64,000 bases of DNA, from the NCBI GenBank assembly GCA_042663485.1, contig JBHTAF010000001.1. One strand, 5' to 3'. The notes under the pieces are model-generated. The model did no database searches. It saw only the letters and a list, made by a program, of their open reading frames with translations, and was not told the origin of the DNA. Shown here piece after piece: positions 17,434 to 25,195 of this stretch. Origin of the DNA: Natronosalvus sp042663485. Lineage in GTDB: Archaea; Halobacteriota; Halobacteria; Halobacteriales; Natrialbaceae. Each line of letters opens with the position of its first letter. Position 1 is the first letter of the stretch. Made by a program: the position numbers and the translations under genes.

Positions 17434-17943
17434 ATGAGCGAACGCGCAGCGGACGCGGGGCGAGAGGAGGGCGACAGCGAGGACGCCGACCTGCGGACCA
17501 TCGCAGACTACCAGTTCGGGGCCGGCGCCGGCGCGGCGCTGTTCCCGCCCAGCGAGGATCGGCGCATCGAGCGAACGACGTCCGGTCGCCCCCAGCAGAT
17601 TCACGCTGACCGCGGGCGGGTCGTCTCCTTCGGCACCGACGGCCGATTCACCCTCGGACTCGAGGGCGGTCGCCGCCTCCACGACGCGCTCGAGCCGCCG
17701 TCGTACCGGGTCGTCGTCGACGACGAGAGCGAACCGTTCGTTCGCGACGGGAAGAACGTCTTCTCGAAGTTCGTCCTCGAGGCAGGGCCCGAGATTCGAC
17801 CGGGCGACGAGGTGCTCGTCGTTCACGAGCGGGGCGACCTGCTCGCGGTTGGGCGGGCAGAACTCGACGGCGAGTCGATTCTCGACTTCGAATCTGGGAT
17901 GGCGGTGAACGTTCGGAGCGGAGCGAGTCGGGCGGACGACTAG
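17434..17943 (+). CDS. PUA-domain protein
   Basis: 169 residues. The last ~75 residues form a PUA domain (V-V-V-D-D-E-S-E-P-F-V-R-D-G-K-N-V-F-S-K-F-V, then R-P-G-D-E-V-L-V-V, D-L-L-A-V-G-R-A-E), the RNA-binding fold of archaeosine transglycosylases and pseudouridine synthases. The N-terminal part (D-Y-Q-F-G-A-G-A-G-A-A-L-F) matches the small stand-alone PUA proteins of archaea. Such proteins probably bind RNA, but no reaction is known. The ATG at 17434 is used; 18 in-frame upstream residues lack similarity. It lies 82 nt after dapE. Confidence 0.8.
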   Translation: MSERAADAGREEGDSEDADLRTIADYQFGAGAGAALFPPSEDRRIERTTSGRPQQIHADRGRVVSFGTDGRFTLGLEGGRRLHDALEPPSYRVVVDDESEPFVRDGKNVFSKFVLEAGPEIRPGDEVLVVHERGDLLAVGRAELDGESILDFESGMAVNVRSGASRADD

Positions 17944-17962
17944 GTCAGTGATTGCACCCGTC

Positions 17963-18730
17963 TCACTCGAGGCGTCGCGCTCGGACCAGCGCTTTGAGCG
18001 GGGCGAACGAGACGACGCGACCGTCTTCGACCCGAATGTCGAACGTCTCGGCGGCCTCGGCGGAGGCCTCCCGTAGCGTTCGTTCGACCCGTTTTCGCTC
18101 CTCGCCGGTACAGGACTGGCCGTCGGCCCAGGATTCGAACTCGAGTTGCTTTCGCAGTCGAACCGTCTCCTCGAGCGCGAATCCCGCTTCTCGGAGCCAC
18201 TCGTGCCACCGCTCGATCGTGTAGGACTCGACGTGGGTCGGATCACGGAGCCGTTCGACGCGGTTGATGAACTCGCCCAGCGACGGGTCCGCGGGCGCTA
18301 CGTTATCCTCGAGTGCGAGCACGCCACCGGGCTCGAGCACGCGGGACGCCTCCCTCACGAACGCCGTCGGGTTCGGGAAGTGGTGGGCGGCGATCCGACA
18401 GGTGACGGCGTCGAACGCGTCGCGGGCGAACGGAAGGCGCTCGGCGTCGACGATGGCCCCCTCGAGGCCGCCGAAAGCGTCGACAGCGGTCTCGACCATG
18501 GACGGCGCGGCGTCGGTCGCGACGACGGTCGGAACGCCTCGATCGGCGACGGCACCAGCGGTGTGGCCCGCGCCCGTCGCGACGTCCAGGGCACGCGTCG
18601 CATCCGCACACCACGACGTCAGTCGCTCGAGGTCGGCGCCGTGGCGGTGGACGTCGCTGTCGAGGTAGTGGTCGCTCGCCGCATCGAAGGCGGCGGCTGT
18701 CTTCCGTTTTCCATCGTGTTCCTCAGTCAC
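17963..18730 (-). CDS. Class I SAM-dependent methyltransferase (UbiE/Methyltransf_11 type)
   Basis: 255 residues. Motif I ALDVATGAGHTAGAVA (~44-59), a motif II acidic segment (V-A-T-D-A-A-P-S-M), D-A-E-R-L-P-F-A and a motif III R-V-L-E-P-G-G are typical of UbiE-like small-molecule methyltransferases. The C-terminal part carries W-H-E-W-L-R-E-A-G-F-A-L-E-E as in the menaquinone-type subgroup, but no specific substrate can be proposed. Transcribed convergently with the PUA gene (19-nt gap). Confidence 0.85.
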   Translation of the reverse strand: MTEEHDGKRKTAAAFDAASDHYLDSDVHRHGADLERLTSWCADATRALDVATGAGHTAGAVADRGVPTVVATDAAPSMVETAVDAFGGLEGAIVDAERLPFARDAFDAVTCRIAAHHFPNPTAFVREASRVLEPGGVLALEDNVAPADPSLGEFINRVERLRDPTHVESYTIERWHEWLREAGFALEETVRLRKQLEFESWADGQSCTGEERKRVERTLREASAEAAETFDIRVEDGRVVSFAPLKALVRARRLE

Positions 18731-18878
18731 TGGCTCGCTATCGGTCGACGAGAGCCGTATAGGTGTCGACCGTTCGTCAGCGTCGTCGCGTGCTCGAAGC
18801 CGCCGTCCTCTCGAGTCCCCGAGTCGCGCGGTCGAGGTCGTACGTCGGTCTCGACTCGAGCCAGTATACTGACCGGTG

Positions 18879-18888
18879 ATAGGCCTAT
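18879..18888. repeat. 10-bp palindrome upstream of a membrane-protein gene
   Basis: ATAGGCCTAT is a perfect palindrome 25-34 nt before the ATG at 18913, where a promoter element would lie. It may be part of the core promoter or an operator. Confidence 0.35.
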
Positions 18889-18912
18889 GTTACTCGATGA
18901 CATAGATACAGT

Positions 18913-19419
18913 ATGCTTCCACGACTCCGACGATTCCTGGTCATGCTCGGCGGGGCGGTCGTCGCCGCCGCCGTGATCACGCTCCTGTTCGCCCCACCGA
19001 CGCTCGTCACCGGAGTGGTTACCTTCGCCATCGTGATGGTCGCCGGCGCCACGCTCTCGTACGTGATCGGCTACCTCGAGACGCCGTGGGCGACGCCCGG
19101 CTACGTCGACGCCGACGAGGAAATTCGATCGCGTGACCACACCGAAACGGCCAACCGCGACGCCGAAGAGCTTCGGTGGACGATCCGTGAGGGGATCGGC
19201 GTCGCCATCGCCTCGCTGTTCGGCCTGCTGTTGCTCGCCGCGTTCTTGCTCCAGGCGACCACCCTGTTTACCGGCTCGGCGCTGACGGCGACCCAGATCG
19301 GCGTCTGGGCGGTCATCGCGATCCTCGGGATCACGATGATGGTCCTCGGACTGTGGAGTTGGCGGGGCCGGGACGGCCTCGAGAGCGGCGAGTCACCGGA
19401 GTCGGGAAGCCTTCGGTGA
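18913..19419 (+). CDS. Four-helix membrane protein of unknown function
   Basis: 168 residues with two hydrophobic segments at about 9-30 and 34-56 and two more at about 97-117 and 125-148. A charged 40-residue cytoplasmic or external loop (E-T-P-W-A-T-P-G-Y-V-D-A-D-E-E-I-R-S-R-D-H-T) lies between the pairs. No family was recognised. The acidic short C-terminal tail is typical for haloarchaea. The gene is divergent from the methyltransferase at 17963 and followed by the NAC gene. Confidence 0.7.
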   Translation: MLPRLRRFLVMLGGAVVAAAVITLLFAPPTLVTGVVTFAIVMVAGATLSYVIGYLETPWATPGYVDADEEIRSRDHTETANRDAEELRWTIREGIGVAIASLFGLLLLAAFLLQATTLFTGSALTATQIGVWAVIAILGITMMVLGLWSWRGRDGLESGESPESGSLR

Positions 19420-19540
19420 GGTCGCATCTCGAGTTCCGTCGCTCGAGTCGAGATGCGACGGAGACACGAAAGACGGAAAGTCGAAGGACGCGAGAGACGG
19501 TTCCGGTGGGTTTTTGCCCGCGGCTGGCCACGTCTCGAGT

Positions 19541-19939
19541 ATGTTTGGAGGCGGCGGCGGACTCAATCCACGGAAGATGGAACAGATGATGAAACAGATG
19601 GGAATCGACGTCGACGAACTCGACGCCGAGGAGGTCATCATCCGGACGGCCGATCACGACCTCGTCTTCACCGACGCGGACGTCACGAAGATGGACGCCC
19701 GTGGTCAGGAGACCTATCAGGTCATCGGGACGCCCGAGGAGCGCGAGCGCGGGGGTGCCGGCGACGCTGGCGGCGCCGACGCGGACGAAACTGACGCGGA
19801 CGCCGACAGCGAGTCGGCCATCCCCGACTCGGACATCGAAATCGTCGCCGCCCGAACCGGCGTCAGCGACGACGAGGCCCGCGAGGCCCTCGAGGCCGAG
19901 GACGGCGACCTCGCAGCCGCAGTCGAACGCCTCGAGTGA
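19541..19939 (+). CDS. nac: Nascent polypeptide-associated complex protein (NAC alpha)
   Basis: 132 residues. The N-terminus M-F-G-G-G-G-G-L-N-P-R-K-M-E-Q-M-M-K-Q-M-G is the hallmark of archaeal NAC; a NAC beta-barrel follows (19-65) and a UBA domain ends the chain (I-V-A-A-R-T-G-V-S-D-D-E-A-R-E-A-L, about 100-132). Archaeal NAC forms homodimers that bind nascent chains at the ribosome. An acidic linker (67-92) separates the domains. It is followed 13 nt later by trmI. Confidence 0.93.
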   Translation: MFGGGGGLNPRKMEQMMKQMGIDVDELDAEEVIIRTADHDLVFTDADVTKMDARGQETYQVIGTPEERERGGAGDAGGADADETDADADSESAIPDSDIEIVAARTGVSDDEAREALEAEDGDLAAAVERLE

Positions 19940-19952
19940 GCCCAGTACTCGC

Positions 19953-20819
19953 GTGACGGGATCACCTGATGGCGGAGACGAGAGTGGAACTGACGAGCGA
20001 GACACGAACGCAGACGTGAACGCGAGCGACGCGGGCGAACCGGTAGCCGAAGGCGAAGCCGAAGCCGAAGCGGAACCCACCGACCGACCGCCGGTCTTGC
20101 TCGTCCACGAAGACCGCGAACACCTCGTCCAGCCCGGCGAGGAGTTCGGCTCCGACCTCGGCGTCCTCGAGGTCCCCACCGACGTCGAACCGGGGCAGGT
20201 CCTCGAGACCCACCTCGGCACCGAGTTTCGCGTCCGAAAACTCCGCGGCCCCGACCTCTTTCATCACTTCGAGCGTACCGGCGCCCCGATGGTGCCCCGC
20301 GACGTCGGCCTCGTGATCGGCGAGACCGGCGTCGGCGTCGGGGACCGCGTGCTCGACACCGGTACCGGCACCGGCGTCCTCGCCGCCTCGATGGCCCGCG
20401 CCGGGGCGACCGTGGTGAGCTACGAGCGCGACCCTGAGTTCGCCGAGGTTGCGCGGGAGAACATGGCCCTCGGCGGCGTCTCGAGCGACGTCGAGGTCCG
20501 GACGGGCGATCTTCGAGACGACATCGAGACCCTCGCCGCGGACCCGGGTTTCGATGTCCTCACCCTCGACACAGGCGACGCGCCGACCATCGTCGAGTAC
20601 GCGCCCGACCTCCTCGTCGAGGGCGGGTTCGTGGCCGTCTACAGCCCATTCGTCGAGACCGCCCGCGAGACCAGCGAGGCCGCCCGTGAGGCCGGACTCT
20701 CGAGTGTCGTCACCCGCGAAACCATCCAGCGGGAGATGACCTTCGACGACCGGGGATCCCGGCCGTCGACCGCCCCCGTTGGCCACACTGGATACCTGCT
20801 CGTCGCTCGACTCGAGTGA
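19953..20819 (+). CDS. trmI: tRNA (adenine-N1)-methyltransferase TrmI family
   Basis: 288 residues from GTG 19953, chosen because it follows the nac stop directly and gives a low-complexity acidic tail followed by the family N-terminus (V-L-L-V-H-E-D-R-E-H-L-V-Q-P-G-E). The methyltransferase core has VLDTGTGTGVLAASMA as motif I, V-S-Y-E-R-D-P as motif II and L-T-L-D-T-G-D-A as motif IV, in line with archaeal m1A57/58 enzymes. H-H-F-E-R-T-G-A-P-M-V-P-R-D is a family trait. The acidic repeat G-E-A-E-A-E-A-E is unusual but not catalytic. Confidence 0.9.
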   Translation: MTGSPDGGDESGTDERDTNADVNASDAGEPVAEGEAEAEAEPTDRPPVLLVHEDREHLVQPGEEFGSDLGVLEVPTDVEPGQVLETHLGTEFRVRKLRGPDLFHHFERTGAPMVPRDVGLVIGETGVGVGDRVLDTGTGTGVLAASMARAGATVVSYERDPEFAEVARENMALGGVSSDVEVRTGDLRDDIETLAADPGFDVLTLDTGDAPTIVEYAPDLLVEGGFVAVYSPFVETARETSEAAREAGLSSVVTRETIQREMTFDDRGSRPSTAPVGHTGYLLVARLE

Positions 20820-20898
20820 TCTATTTGTCGAGTGATTGACTATCGAGTCGCTCGCTACGGGCGTCAACGACGAACTCGAGTGATCGATTCCGCGAGAA

Positions 20899-21213
20899 TC
20901 AGTTGTCGTCTTCGCGCCACTTGTACTCGCACTCCGCGCAGATGAAGAACCTGGTCTCGGACTCGTCCGCCGAGCGCGTCTGCTGGAGGTACCAGTACGC
21001 CTGGTCGTGGCCACACTCGGGGCACCGGGCCTCGGTCTTCGGGAGCGACGTCTCGTCGGAGGACTCGATTACCTCGGTGGCCTCCTGGTCTTCGGTGACC
21101 ACGTACTCGTCGCTGTTGCCTTTCGGTTTCTTGGCGCCGCACTCGTCATTTCCACAGACCCATTCGTCGCCGTCCGCCTTCATCATCGAGCCACATTCGT
21201 CGCAGAATTCCAT
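20899..21213 (-). CDS. tfs: Transcription factor S (TFIIS/RPB9-like RNA polymerase cleavage factor)
   Basis: 104 residues with two zinc ribbons. The N-terminal one is CDECG plus CGNDEC; the C-terminal one is CPECG plus CAEC, with the acidic tip R-S-A-D-E-S-E-T-R-F-F. The Asp-Glu pair at that tip reaches into the polymerase active site to stimulate transcript cleavage, so this is an active TFS rather than an inhibitory paralogue. A TATA-like CATTAATG (21239-21246) lies about 29 nt before the ATG. Confidence 0.95.
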   Translation of the reverse strand: MEFCDECGSMMKADGDEWVCGNDECGAKKPKGNSDEYVVTEDQEATEVIESSDETSLPKTEARCPECGHDQAYWYLQQTRSADESETRFFICAECEYKWREDDN

Positions 21214-21238
21214 GTATCCGGCTACGGGAGTCGAGACA

Positions 21239-21246
21239 CATTAATG
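21239..21246 (-). promoter_or_regulatory. TATA box for tfs
   Basis: CATTAATG (palindromic) about 29 nt upstream of the tfs ATG at 21213; leaderless spacing. Confidence 0.5.
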
Positions 21247-21375
21247 GCGCGTTCCGCCGCGGACGGCGAGGAATCGAGAGACGCGAGGAACGGAAACCGA
21301 AACCGAGCGGCGACGCCCTCAAGTGCGAGTCGACTCGGCCTCGAGCATCGTGCTCACTGTTCCGTCACGACCGCG

Positions 21376-21510
21376 AAAAAACGAGAACAGGCGATCCCCC
21401 CAGTGGATCGGTTAGTGGTAGATGGTTCCCCCATCGCTCGCCCGCGTCTGCCTGGCACCCCATACGCACGGCATCCGCGGTGCGCAGCAGCCTGTCTAAC
21501 GTGCTGCTAA
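21376..21510 (-). ncRNA. Candidate structured small RNA
   Basis: On the minus strand a TATA box TTTTTATATG (21531-21540) would start a transcript near 21510. The next ~135 nt contain short perfect hairpins: AGCAGC/GCTGCT (21503-21508 with 21486-21491), CGCAC/GTGCG (21480-21484 with 21465-21469), GATGG/CCATC (21431-21435 with 21421-21425) and CGATCC/GGATCG (21405-21410 with 21392-21397). A TTTTTT run (21376-21381) then follows as an archaeal-type terminator. The first hairpin competes with an alternative pairing 21504-21509/21518-21523. No known RNA family was recognised. A 77-codon frame overlaps but its product looks like shadow. Confidence 0.4.
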
Positions 21511-21540
21511 CTCGGGATAGCAGGTTCTTCCATATAAAAA

Positions 21541-21729
21541 CATGGGATTTTTCGTCTCGAGGAACGATGGGAGGCCACCTCAGTCCGATCCTGAACACGG
21601 TCTGGCGGCCGTTGAAGCGTCACCGTCTCTCGTTTTCCGCCCGCTGCTACCCGCAGCGGTTCGTCTACCAACAGCCGACCGCAGCCTCGCACCGTTCGAA
21701 CGCGGATGGAAAAGCGACCGCGTCGCTCG
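21541..21729. other. Intergenic region without recognised gene
   Basis: Between the candidate RNA and the argF-derived repeat. It holds a 7-bp hairpin CCGCTGC/GCAGCGG (21641-21647 and 21653-21659). Open frames here resemble no family. Together with its flanks this makes about 650 bp without a protein gene (21214-21871). Confidence 0.4.
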
Positions 21730-21770
21730 AGCTACTCGAGCAACCAGCTCAACACCGCCTTCTGGGCGTG
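21730..21770 (-). repeat. Duplicated 3' end of argF (fragment)
   Basis: These 41 bases are identical to 21870-21910, the last codons of argF including its stop (encoding A-Q-K-A-V-L-S-W-L-L-E-stop on the minus strand). The copies are offset by exactly 140 bp; after one mismatch, seven more bases match. No other part of argF is present, so this is a remnant of a small tandem duplication or recombination. Confidence 0.9.
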
Positions 21771-21790
21771 AAGCCGGTCTTACAGCCACG

Positions 21791-21832
21791 TTTTTTCGCT
21801 CGGGTTCGCTCCACTCACCTCTCGCGAAAAAA
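21791..21832. repeat. T-rich/A-rich inverted repeat between the argF copies
   Basis: TTTTTTCGC (21791-21799) is the complement of GCGAAAAAA (21824-21832), a 9-bp dyad with 24-nt spacer. In either direction transcription meets a T-run, so it may act as a bidirectional terminator. Confidence 0.45.
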
Positions 21833-21840
21833 CCTGGACG

Positions 21841-21866
21841 AAAAACCCACTCACTCCGTTCGTGGG
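21841..21866 (-). terminator. Terminator of argF
   Basis: Six bases after the argF stop the minus strand reads CCCAC-loop-GTGGG (21862-21866 with 21846-21850) and then TTTTT (21841-21845). A hairpin plus T-run fits archaeal termination at the end of the arginine cluster. Confidence 0.6.
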
Positions 21867-21871
21867 ACCAG

Positions 21872-22837
21872 CTACTCGAGCAACCAGCTCAACACCGCCT
21901 TCTGGGCGTGGAGCCGGTTTTCCGCCTGGTCGAACACGATCGAGCGCTCGCTCTCGATGACGGCGTCGGTGATCTCCTCGCCACGGTGGGCCGGCAGACA
22001 GTGCATCACGGCGGCCTCGGGCGCGTGCTCGAGCAGCTCCTGGTTGACCTGGAACCCATCGAACGCCCGAAGACGGATCTCGCGTTCGTCCTCCTGCCCC
22101 ATGCTGACCCAGACGTCGGTATAGACGACGTTCGCACCCGTCACCGCCTCGACGGGGTCGTGCGTCACCGTCGGCACCGTTCCGAGTTCGGCCGCCCGCT
22201 CGAGGACGGCCTCGTCGATGCCGTGTGCTTCGGGCGTCGCTACCGTGAGGTCGATTCCGGCGAGTGCACAGCCGAGGACGAACGACTGGGCGACGTTGTT
22301 GCCGTCACCGATCCAGGTCGCCGAGACGGAATCGAGGTCGGCGAAGCGCTCCCGGATCGTCAGGAGGTCCGCCAGCGTCTGACACGGGTGGGCGTCGTCG
22401 GTTAGCCCGTTGACGATCGGTACGTCCGCGTACTCAGCCATCACCCGGATGTTCTCGTGTTTGAACACTCGGGCCATCACTGCGTCGACGTACCGCGAGA
22501 GGGTCCTCGCCGTGTCTTTGAGCGGTTCGCCCCGACCTAGCTGGATGTCGTCGGCTCCGAGGAAGATGGCGTGCCCCCCGAGGTGAGTCATCCCCGTCTC
22601 GAAGGAGACGCGCGTCCGGGTGCTGGGCTTCTGGAAAAGCATGCCTAGCGTTTTCCCCGGCAAGTCGGCGTGACCCTCGCCGCGCGTCTGGGCGAGTTTG
22701 TAGTCGGCCGCCCGGTCCAGGACGGTAAACAACTCCTCGCGCGAGAGGTCGTCGACGTCGAGCAGGTGACGCACGTCGCCCTCACTTCCGGCAGCCGAGC
22801 GACTGGCGTGGGCGGGACGAGTCGAGTCGTCCGTCAT
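21872..22837 (-). CDS. argF: Ornithine carbamoyltransferase
   Basis: 321 residues from ATG 22837. Carbamoyl-phosphate motif KPSTRTRVSFE (about 70-80), D-A-H-P-C-Q-T-L-A-D and the ornithine loop MHCLPAHRGEE are intact. It forms citrulline from ornithine and carbamoyl phosphate. The chain begins with about 20 extra Ser/Ala/Asp residues. It is last in the LysW-arginine operon; the start overlaps the argE stop (TGATG) and a terminator follows. Its final 41 bases are repeated 140 bp downstream. Confidence 0.95.
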   Translation of the reverse strand: MTDDSTRPAHASRSAAGSEGDVRHLLDVDDLSREELFTVLDRAADYKLAQTRGEGHADLPGKTLGMLFQKPSTRTRVSFETGMTHLGGHAIFLGADDIQLGRGEPLKDTARTLSRYVDAVMARVFKHENIRVMAEYADVPIVNGLTDDAHPCQTLADLLTIRERFADLDSVSATWIGDGNNVAQSFVLGCALAGIDLTVATPEAHGIDEAVLERAAELGTVPTVTHDPVEAVTGANVVYTDVWVSMGQEDEREIRLRAFDGFQVNQELLEHAPEAAVMHCLPAHRGEEITDAVIESERSIVFDQAENRLHAQKAVLSWLLE

Positions 22838-24024
22838 CACGCGCCCTCCCCCCGGAGCGTGTTCCCGACGTGTTCGAGGACCGCGATTGAGCACTCGTAG
22901 TCCGCGAGCGAGAGCCGTTCGTCGGGGGTGTGATCGAGGTTCGAGTCGCCGGGGCCGTAGGTAACCATCGGGCAGTCCCACGCGCCGGCGTAGAGATTCA
23001 TGTCGCTCGTTCCGGTCTTCCGGAGGAGTCGCGGCTCGCCGCCTTCCTTTCGGATCGCGACGCGGAACGCCCGCGCGATTTCCGTGCGTGGACTCTCCAT
23101 CACCGGCGGGATCGGCTCCTTCCAGGAGACGGTGCCGACCTCGAGGGCGGCCTCTGCGGTCTCCCTGACGCTGTCGGCGTCGAGACTCGGTGGGATGCGG
23201 AGTTGTGCCTCGAGGGTCGCCTCGACTGAGAGGCCGTCCTCGGTGGTGCCGCCCTCGAGCGAGACGGGTTTGGCGGTCACTTGCTCGAAGACGGGTTCGT
23301 AGTCGTCGGGCTCGAACGCGTCCTCGACGGCCGACCACCAGCGAGTGGCCTGCTGGATGGCGTTCGGCTCGGGCCGGGAGGTGTGACCCGACTCGCTGGT
23401 CGCGACGTAGGTTCCGGCCAGGAACCCGCGGTACCCGAGCGTGATGCCGTCGACGCCGGAGGGTTCGCCGTTGATCACGGCACCAGGTGCCTCCCGGTCG
23501 GCGACGAGGTGGCGCGCACCCCGCGAGTCCGTCTCCTCGCCGACGACGCCGACGAAGGAGACGCCGGTGCTGACGGCGGCGACGGCCATCGCGGCCAGCG
23601 GGCCGGTAGCGTCGACACTGCCGCGGCCCCAGAGGACGTCCTCGCCCGCGGTCGCGATCTCGGCGTCCACGTCTTCGTCGCTCGCCGGCTCGACCCGAAC
23701 CGGAATCTTTCCCGGCACGGTGTCGACGTGGGAGGTCAGGAGGAGCGCGTCGTCGGCCGGCGCGCGCACGTTTCCGACCTCGTCGATCCAGACCTCGCGG
23801 TCCTGGGCCTCGAAGAAGTCGACGAGCACCGCGGCGGCCGCGTCCTCCTCACCCGAGGGCGAGGGAGTCGAGACGAGGTCTATCAGCAGTTCGCGGGCCG
23901 CCTCTCGAGTGACTGCACTCGAGTCGAAGTCGGTGCTCGTCTCGCTACCGTCACCCTCGTCGGCGGGAGCAGTCGCCGTTTCGTCCGTTTCGTCGGTCTC
24001 CATTGCTGTCGTGGCCTGCGTCAT
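22837..24024 (-). CDS. argE: [LysW]-ornithine hydrolase (M20 family)
   Basis: 395 residues from ATG 24024; a second in-frame Met at 24003 is also possible. M20 metal-site motifs: LLTSHVDTVPGK, W-G-R-G-S-V-D-A-T-G-P, V-G-E-E-T-D-S-R-G and I-N-G-E-P-S-G, plus a late L-D-H-T-P-D-E. This corresponds to LysK/ArgE enzymes that release ornithine (or lysine) from the LysW carrier protein. An acidic Glu/Asp/Thr leader of about 35 residues precedes the catalytic domain. Carrier-linked rather than acetylated substrate is inferred from lysW in the same operon. The gap from argD is 19 nt. Confidence 0.9.
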   Translation of the reverse strand: MTQATTAMETDETDETATAPADEGDGSETSTDFDSSAVTREAARELLIDLVSTPSPSGEEDAAAAVLVDFFEAQDREVWIDEVGNVRAPADDALLLTSHVDTVPGKIPVRVEPASDEDVDAEIATAGEDVLWGRGSVDATGPLAAMAVAAVSTGVSFVGVVGEETDSRGARHLVADREAPGAVINGEPSGVDGITLGYRGFLAGTYVATSESGHTSRPEPNAIQQATRWWSAVEDAFEPDDYEPVFEQVTAKPVSLEGGTTEDGLSVEATLEAQLRIPPSLDADSVRETAEAALEVGTVSWKEPIPPVMESPRTEIARAFRVAIRKEGGEPRLLRKTGTSDMNLYAGAWDCPMVTYGPGDSNLDHTPDERLSLADYECSIAVLEHVGNTLRGEGA

Positions 24025-24043
24025 TGTTCTTCCATGTCTCGAG

Positions 24044-25195
24044 TCATTGCTCTGCCGTGGGTGTGAGAATCGCCGACACCGCGTCGACGGCCTGGTCTGC
24101 GTGTTCGCGCTCGAGGACCAGCGGCGGGAGCAACCGAACGACGCTTCGGCCCGCTGGCAAGGCGAGTATCTGGTGCTCGAGTGCGAGGTCGCGAAGCACA
24201 CGATTGGCACCGCGCTTGACTTCGAGGCCGAGCATCAGGCCCTCGCCGCGGACGTCCCGGAGGGGCACGTCGGACGCCTCGAGTTCGGCTTTCAGGTAGT
24301 CGCCAACCTCCGCGGCGTTGGTCGACACATCCTCGTCGACGAGGACGTCGATGGTGGCGTTCGCGGCCGCACAGACGAGCGGATTCCCGGAGAACGTCGA
24401 CCCGTGTGGACCGGCGTCCTCGGCGATCCAGTCGGCACACAGGGTCGCCCCGAGCGGGAGTCCACTGGCGAGCCCCTTCGCGGTCGTGAGGATGTCGGGC
24501 TCGACGGGTCCCCCGACGGCCTCGTTCTGACAGGCCCACGTCGTCCCGGTCCGGCCGAGTCCCGTCTGGATCTCGTCGAAGATCAGCGCCGTCCCCGTCG
24601 CCTCGGTGACCTCGCGGGCCGCCTCGAGATAACCCGCCGGCGCGGGATGGATGCCGCCCTCGCCCTGGATAGGTTCGAGGATCACTGCGGCGGTGTCGTC
24701 GTCGACGGCGTCCGATAACTCGTCTGCGTCCCCGTAGGTGACGAACTCGACGTCCTCGAGCAGCGGTTCGAACGGCTTCTTGTACTTCGGTTTCCACGTC
24801 GCCGAGAGCGTGCCCGCCGTCCGGCCGTGGAAGGCGCGTTTGGCGGCGACGATCTTCGTCACGCCGGTCGCGCTCCGGGCGAACTTCAGCGCCGCCTCGT
24901 TGGCCTCGGTACCCGAATTGCAGAGCCAGACGTTCTCGAGGTCGCCGGGGGCGAGGGCGGCCAGCCTGGTATGGAGATCGGTCCGGGACTTGACGGGGTA
25001 CGAACCCTGGACGTAGAGCAACTCGCCCGCCTGCTCCTGGATCGCCTCGACGACCTGCGGGTGGCAGTGACCCGTCGGCGTGCAGGCGTAGCTCGCGCCG
25101 AGGTCGAGGTAGTCGGTGCCGTCCTCGCTCGTGAGGAACGTGCCCTCGCCCGAGGCGATCGAGATTGGCTTTTCGGAGAAGACGAACCCGCTCAT
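24044..25195 (-). CDS. argD: [LysW]-glutamate semialdehyde aminotransferase
   Basis: 383 residues, class III PLP aminotransferase. N-S-G-T-E-A-N-E (93-100) and F-H-G-R-T are present, as is the D-E-I-Q-T-G segment (Asp207). The PLP lysine is Lys240 in D-I-L-T-T-A-K-G-L. It is homologous to acetylornithine aminotransferase and LysJ; the operon with lysW indicates a carrier-bound substrate. It starts within a 4-nt overlap with argB (ATGA). Confidence 0.93.
   Translation of the reverse strand: MSGFVFSEKPISIASGEGTFLTSEDGTDYLDLGASYACTPTGHCHPQVVEAIQEQAGELLYVQGSYPVKSRTDLHTRLAALAPGDLENVWLCNSGTEANEAALKFARSATGVTKIVAAKRAFHGRTAGTLSATWKPKYKKPFEPLLEDVEFVTYGDADELSDAVDDDTAAVILEPIQGEGGIHPAPAGYLEAAREVTEATGTALIFDEIQTGLGRTGTTWACQNEAVGGPVEPDILTTAKGLASGLPLGATLCADWIAEDAGPHGSTFSGNPLVCAAANATIDVLVDEDVSTNAAEVGDYLKAELEASDVPLRDVRGEGLMLGLEVKRGANRVLRDLALEHQILALPAGRSVVRLLPPLVLEREHADQAVDAVSAILTPTAEQ

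Noticed and set aside
21376..21598. 77-codon minus-strand frame over the candidate RNA
   Set aside because: Its ATG lies upstream of the proposed promoter and no family match is apparent; hairpins plus T-run favour RNA.
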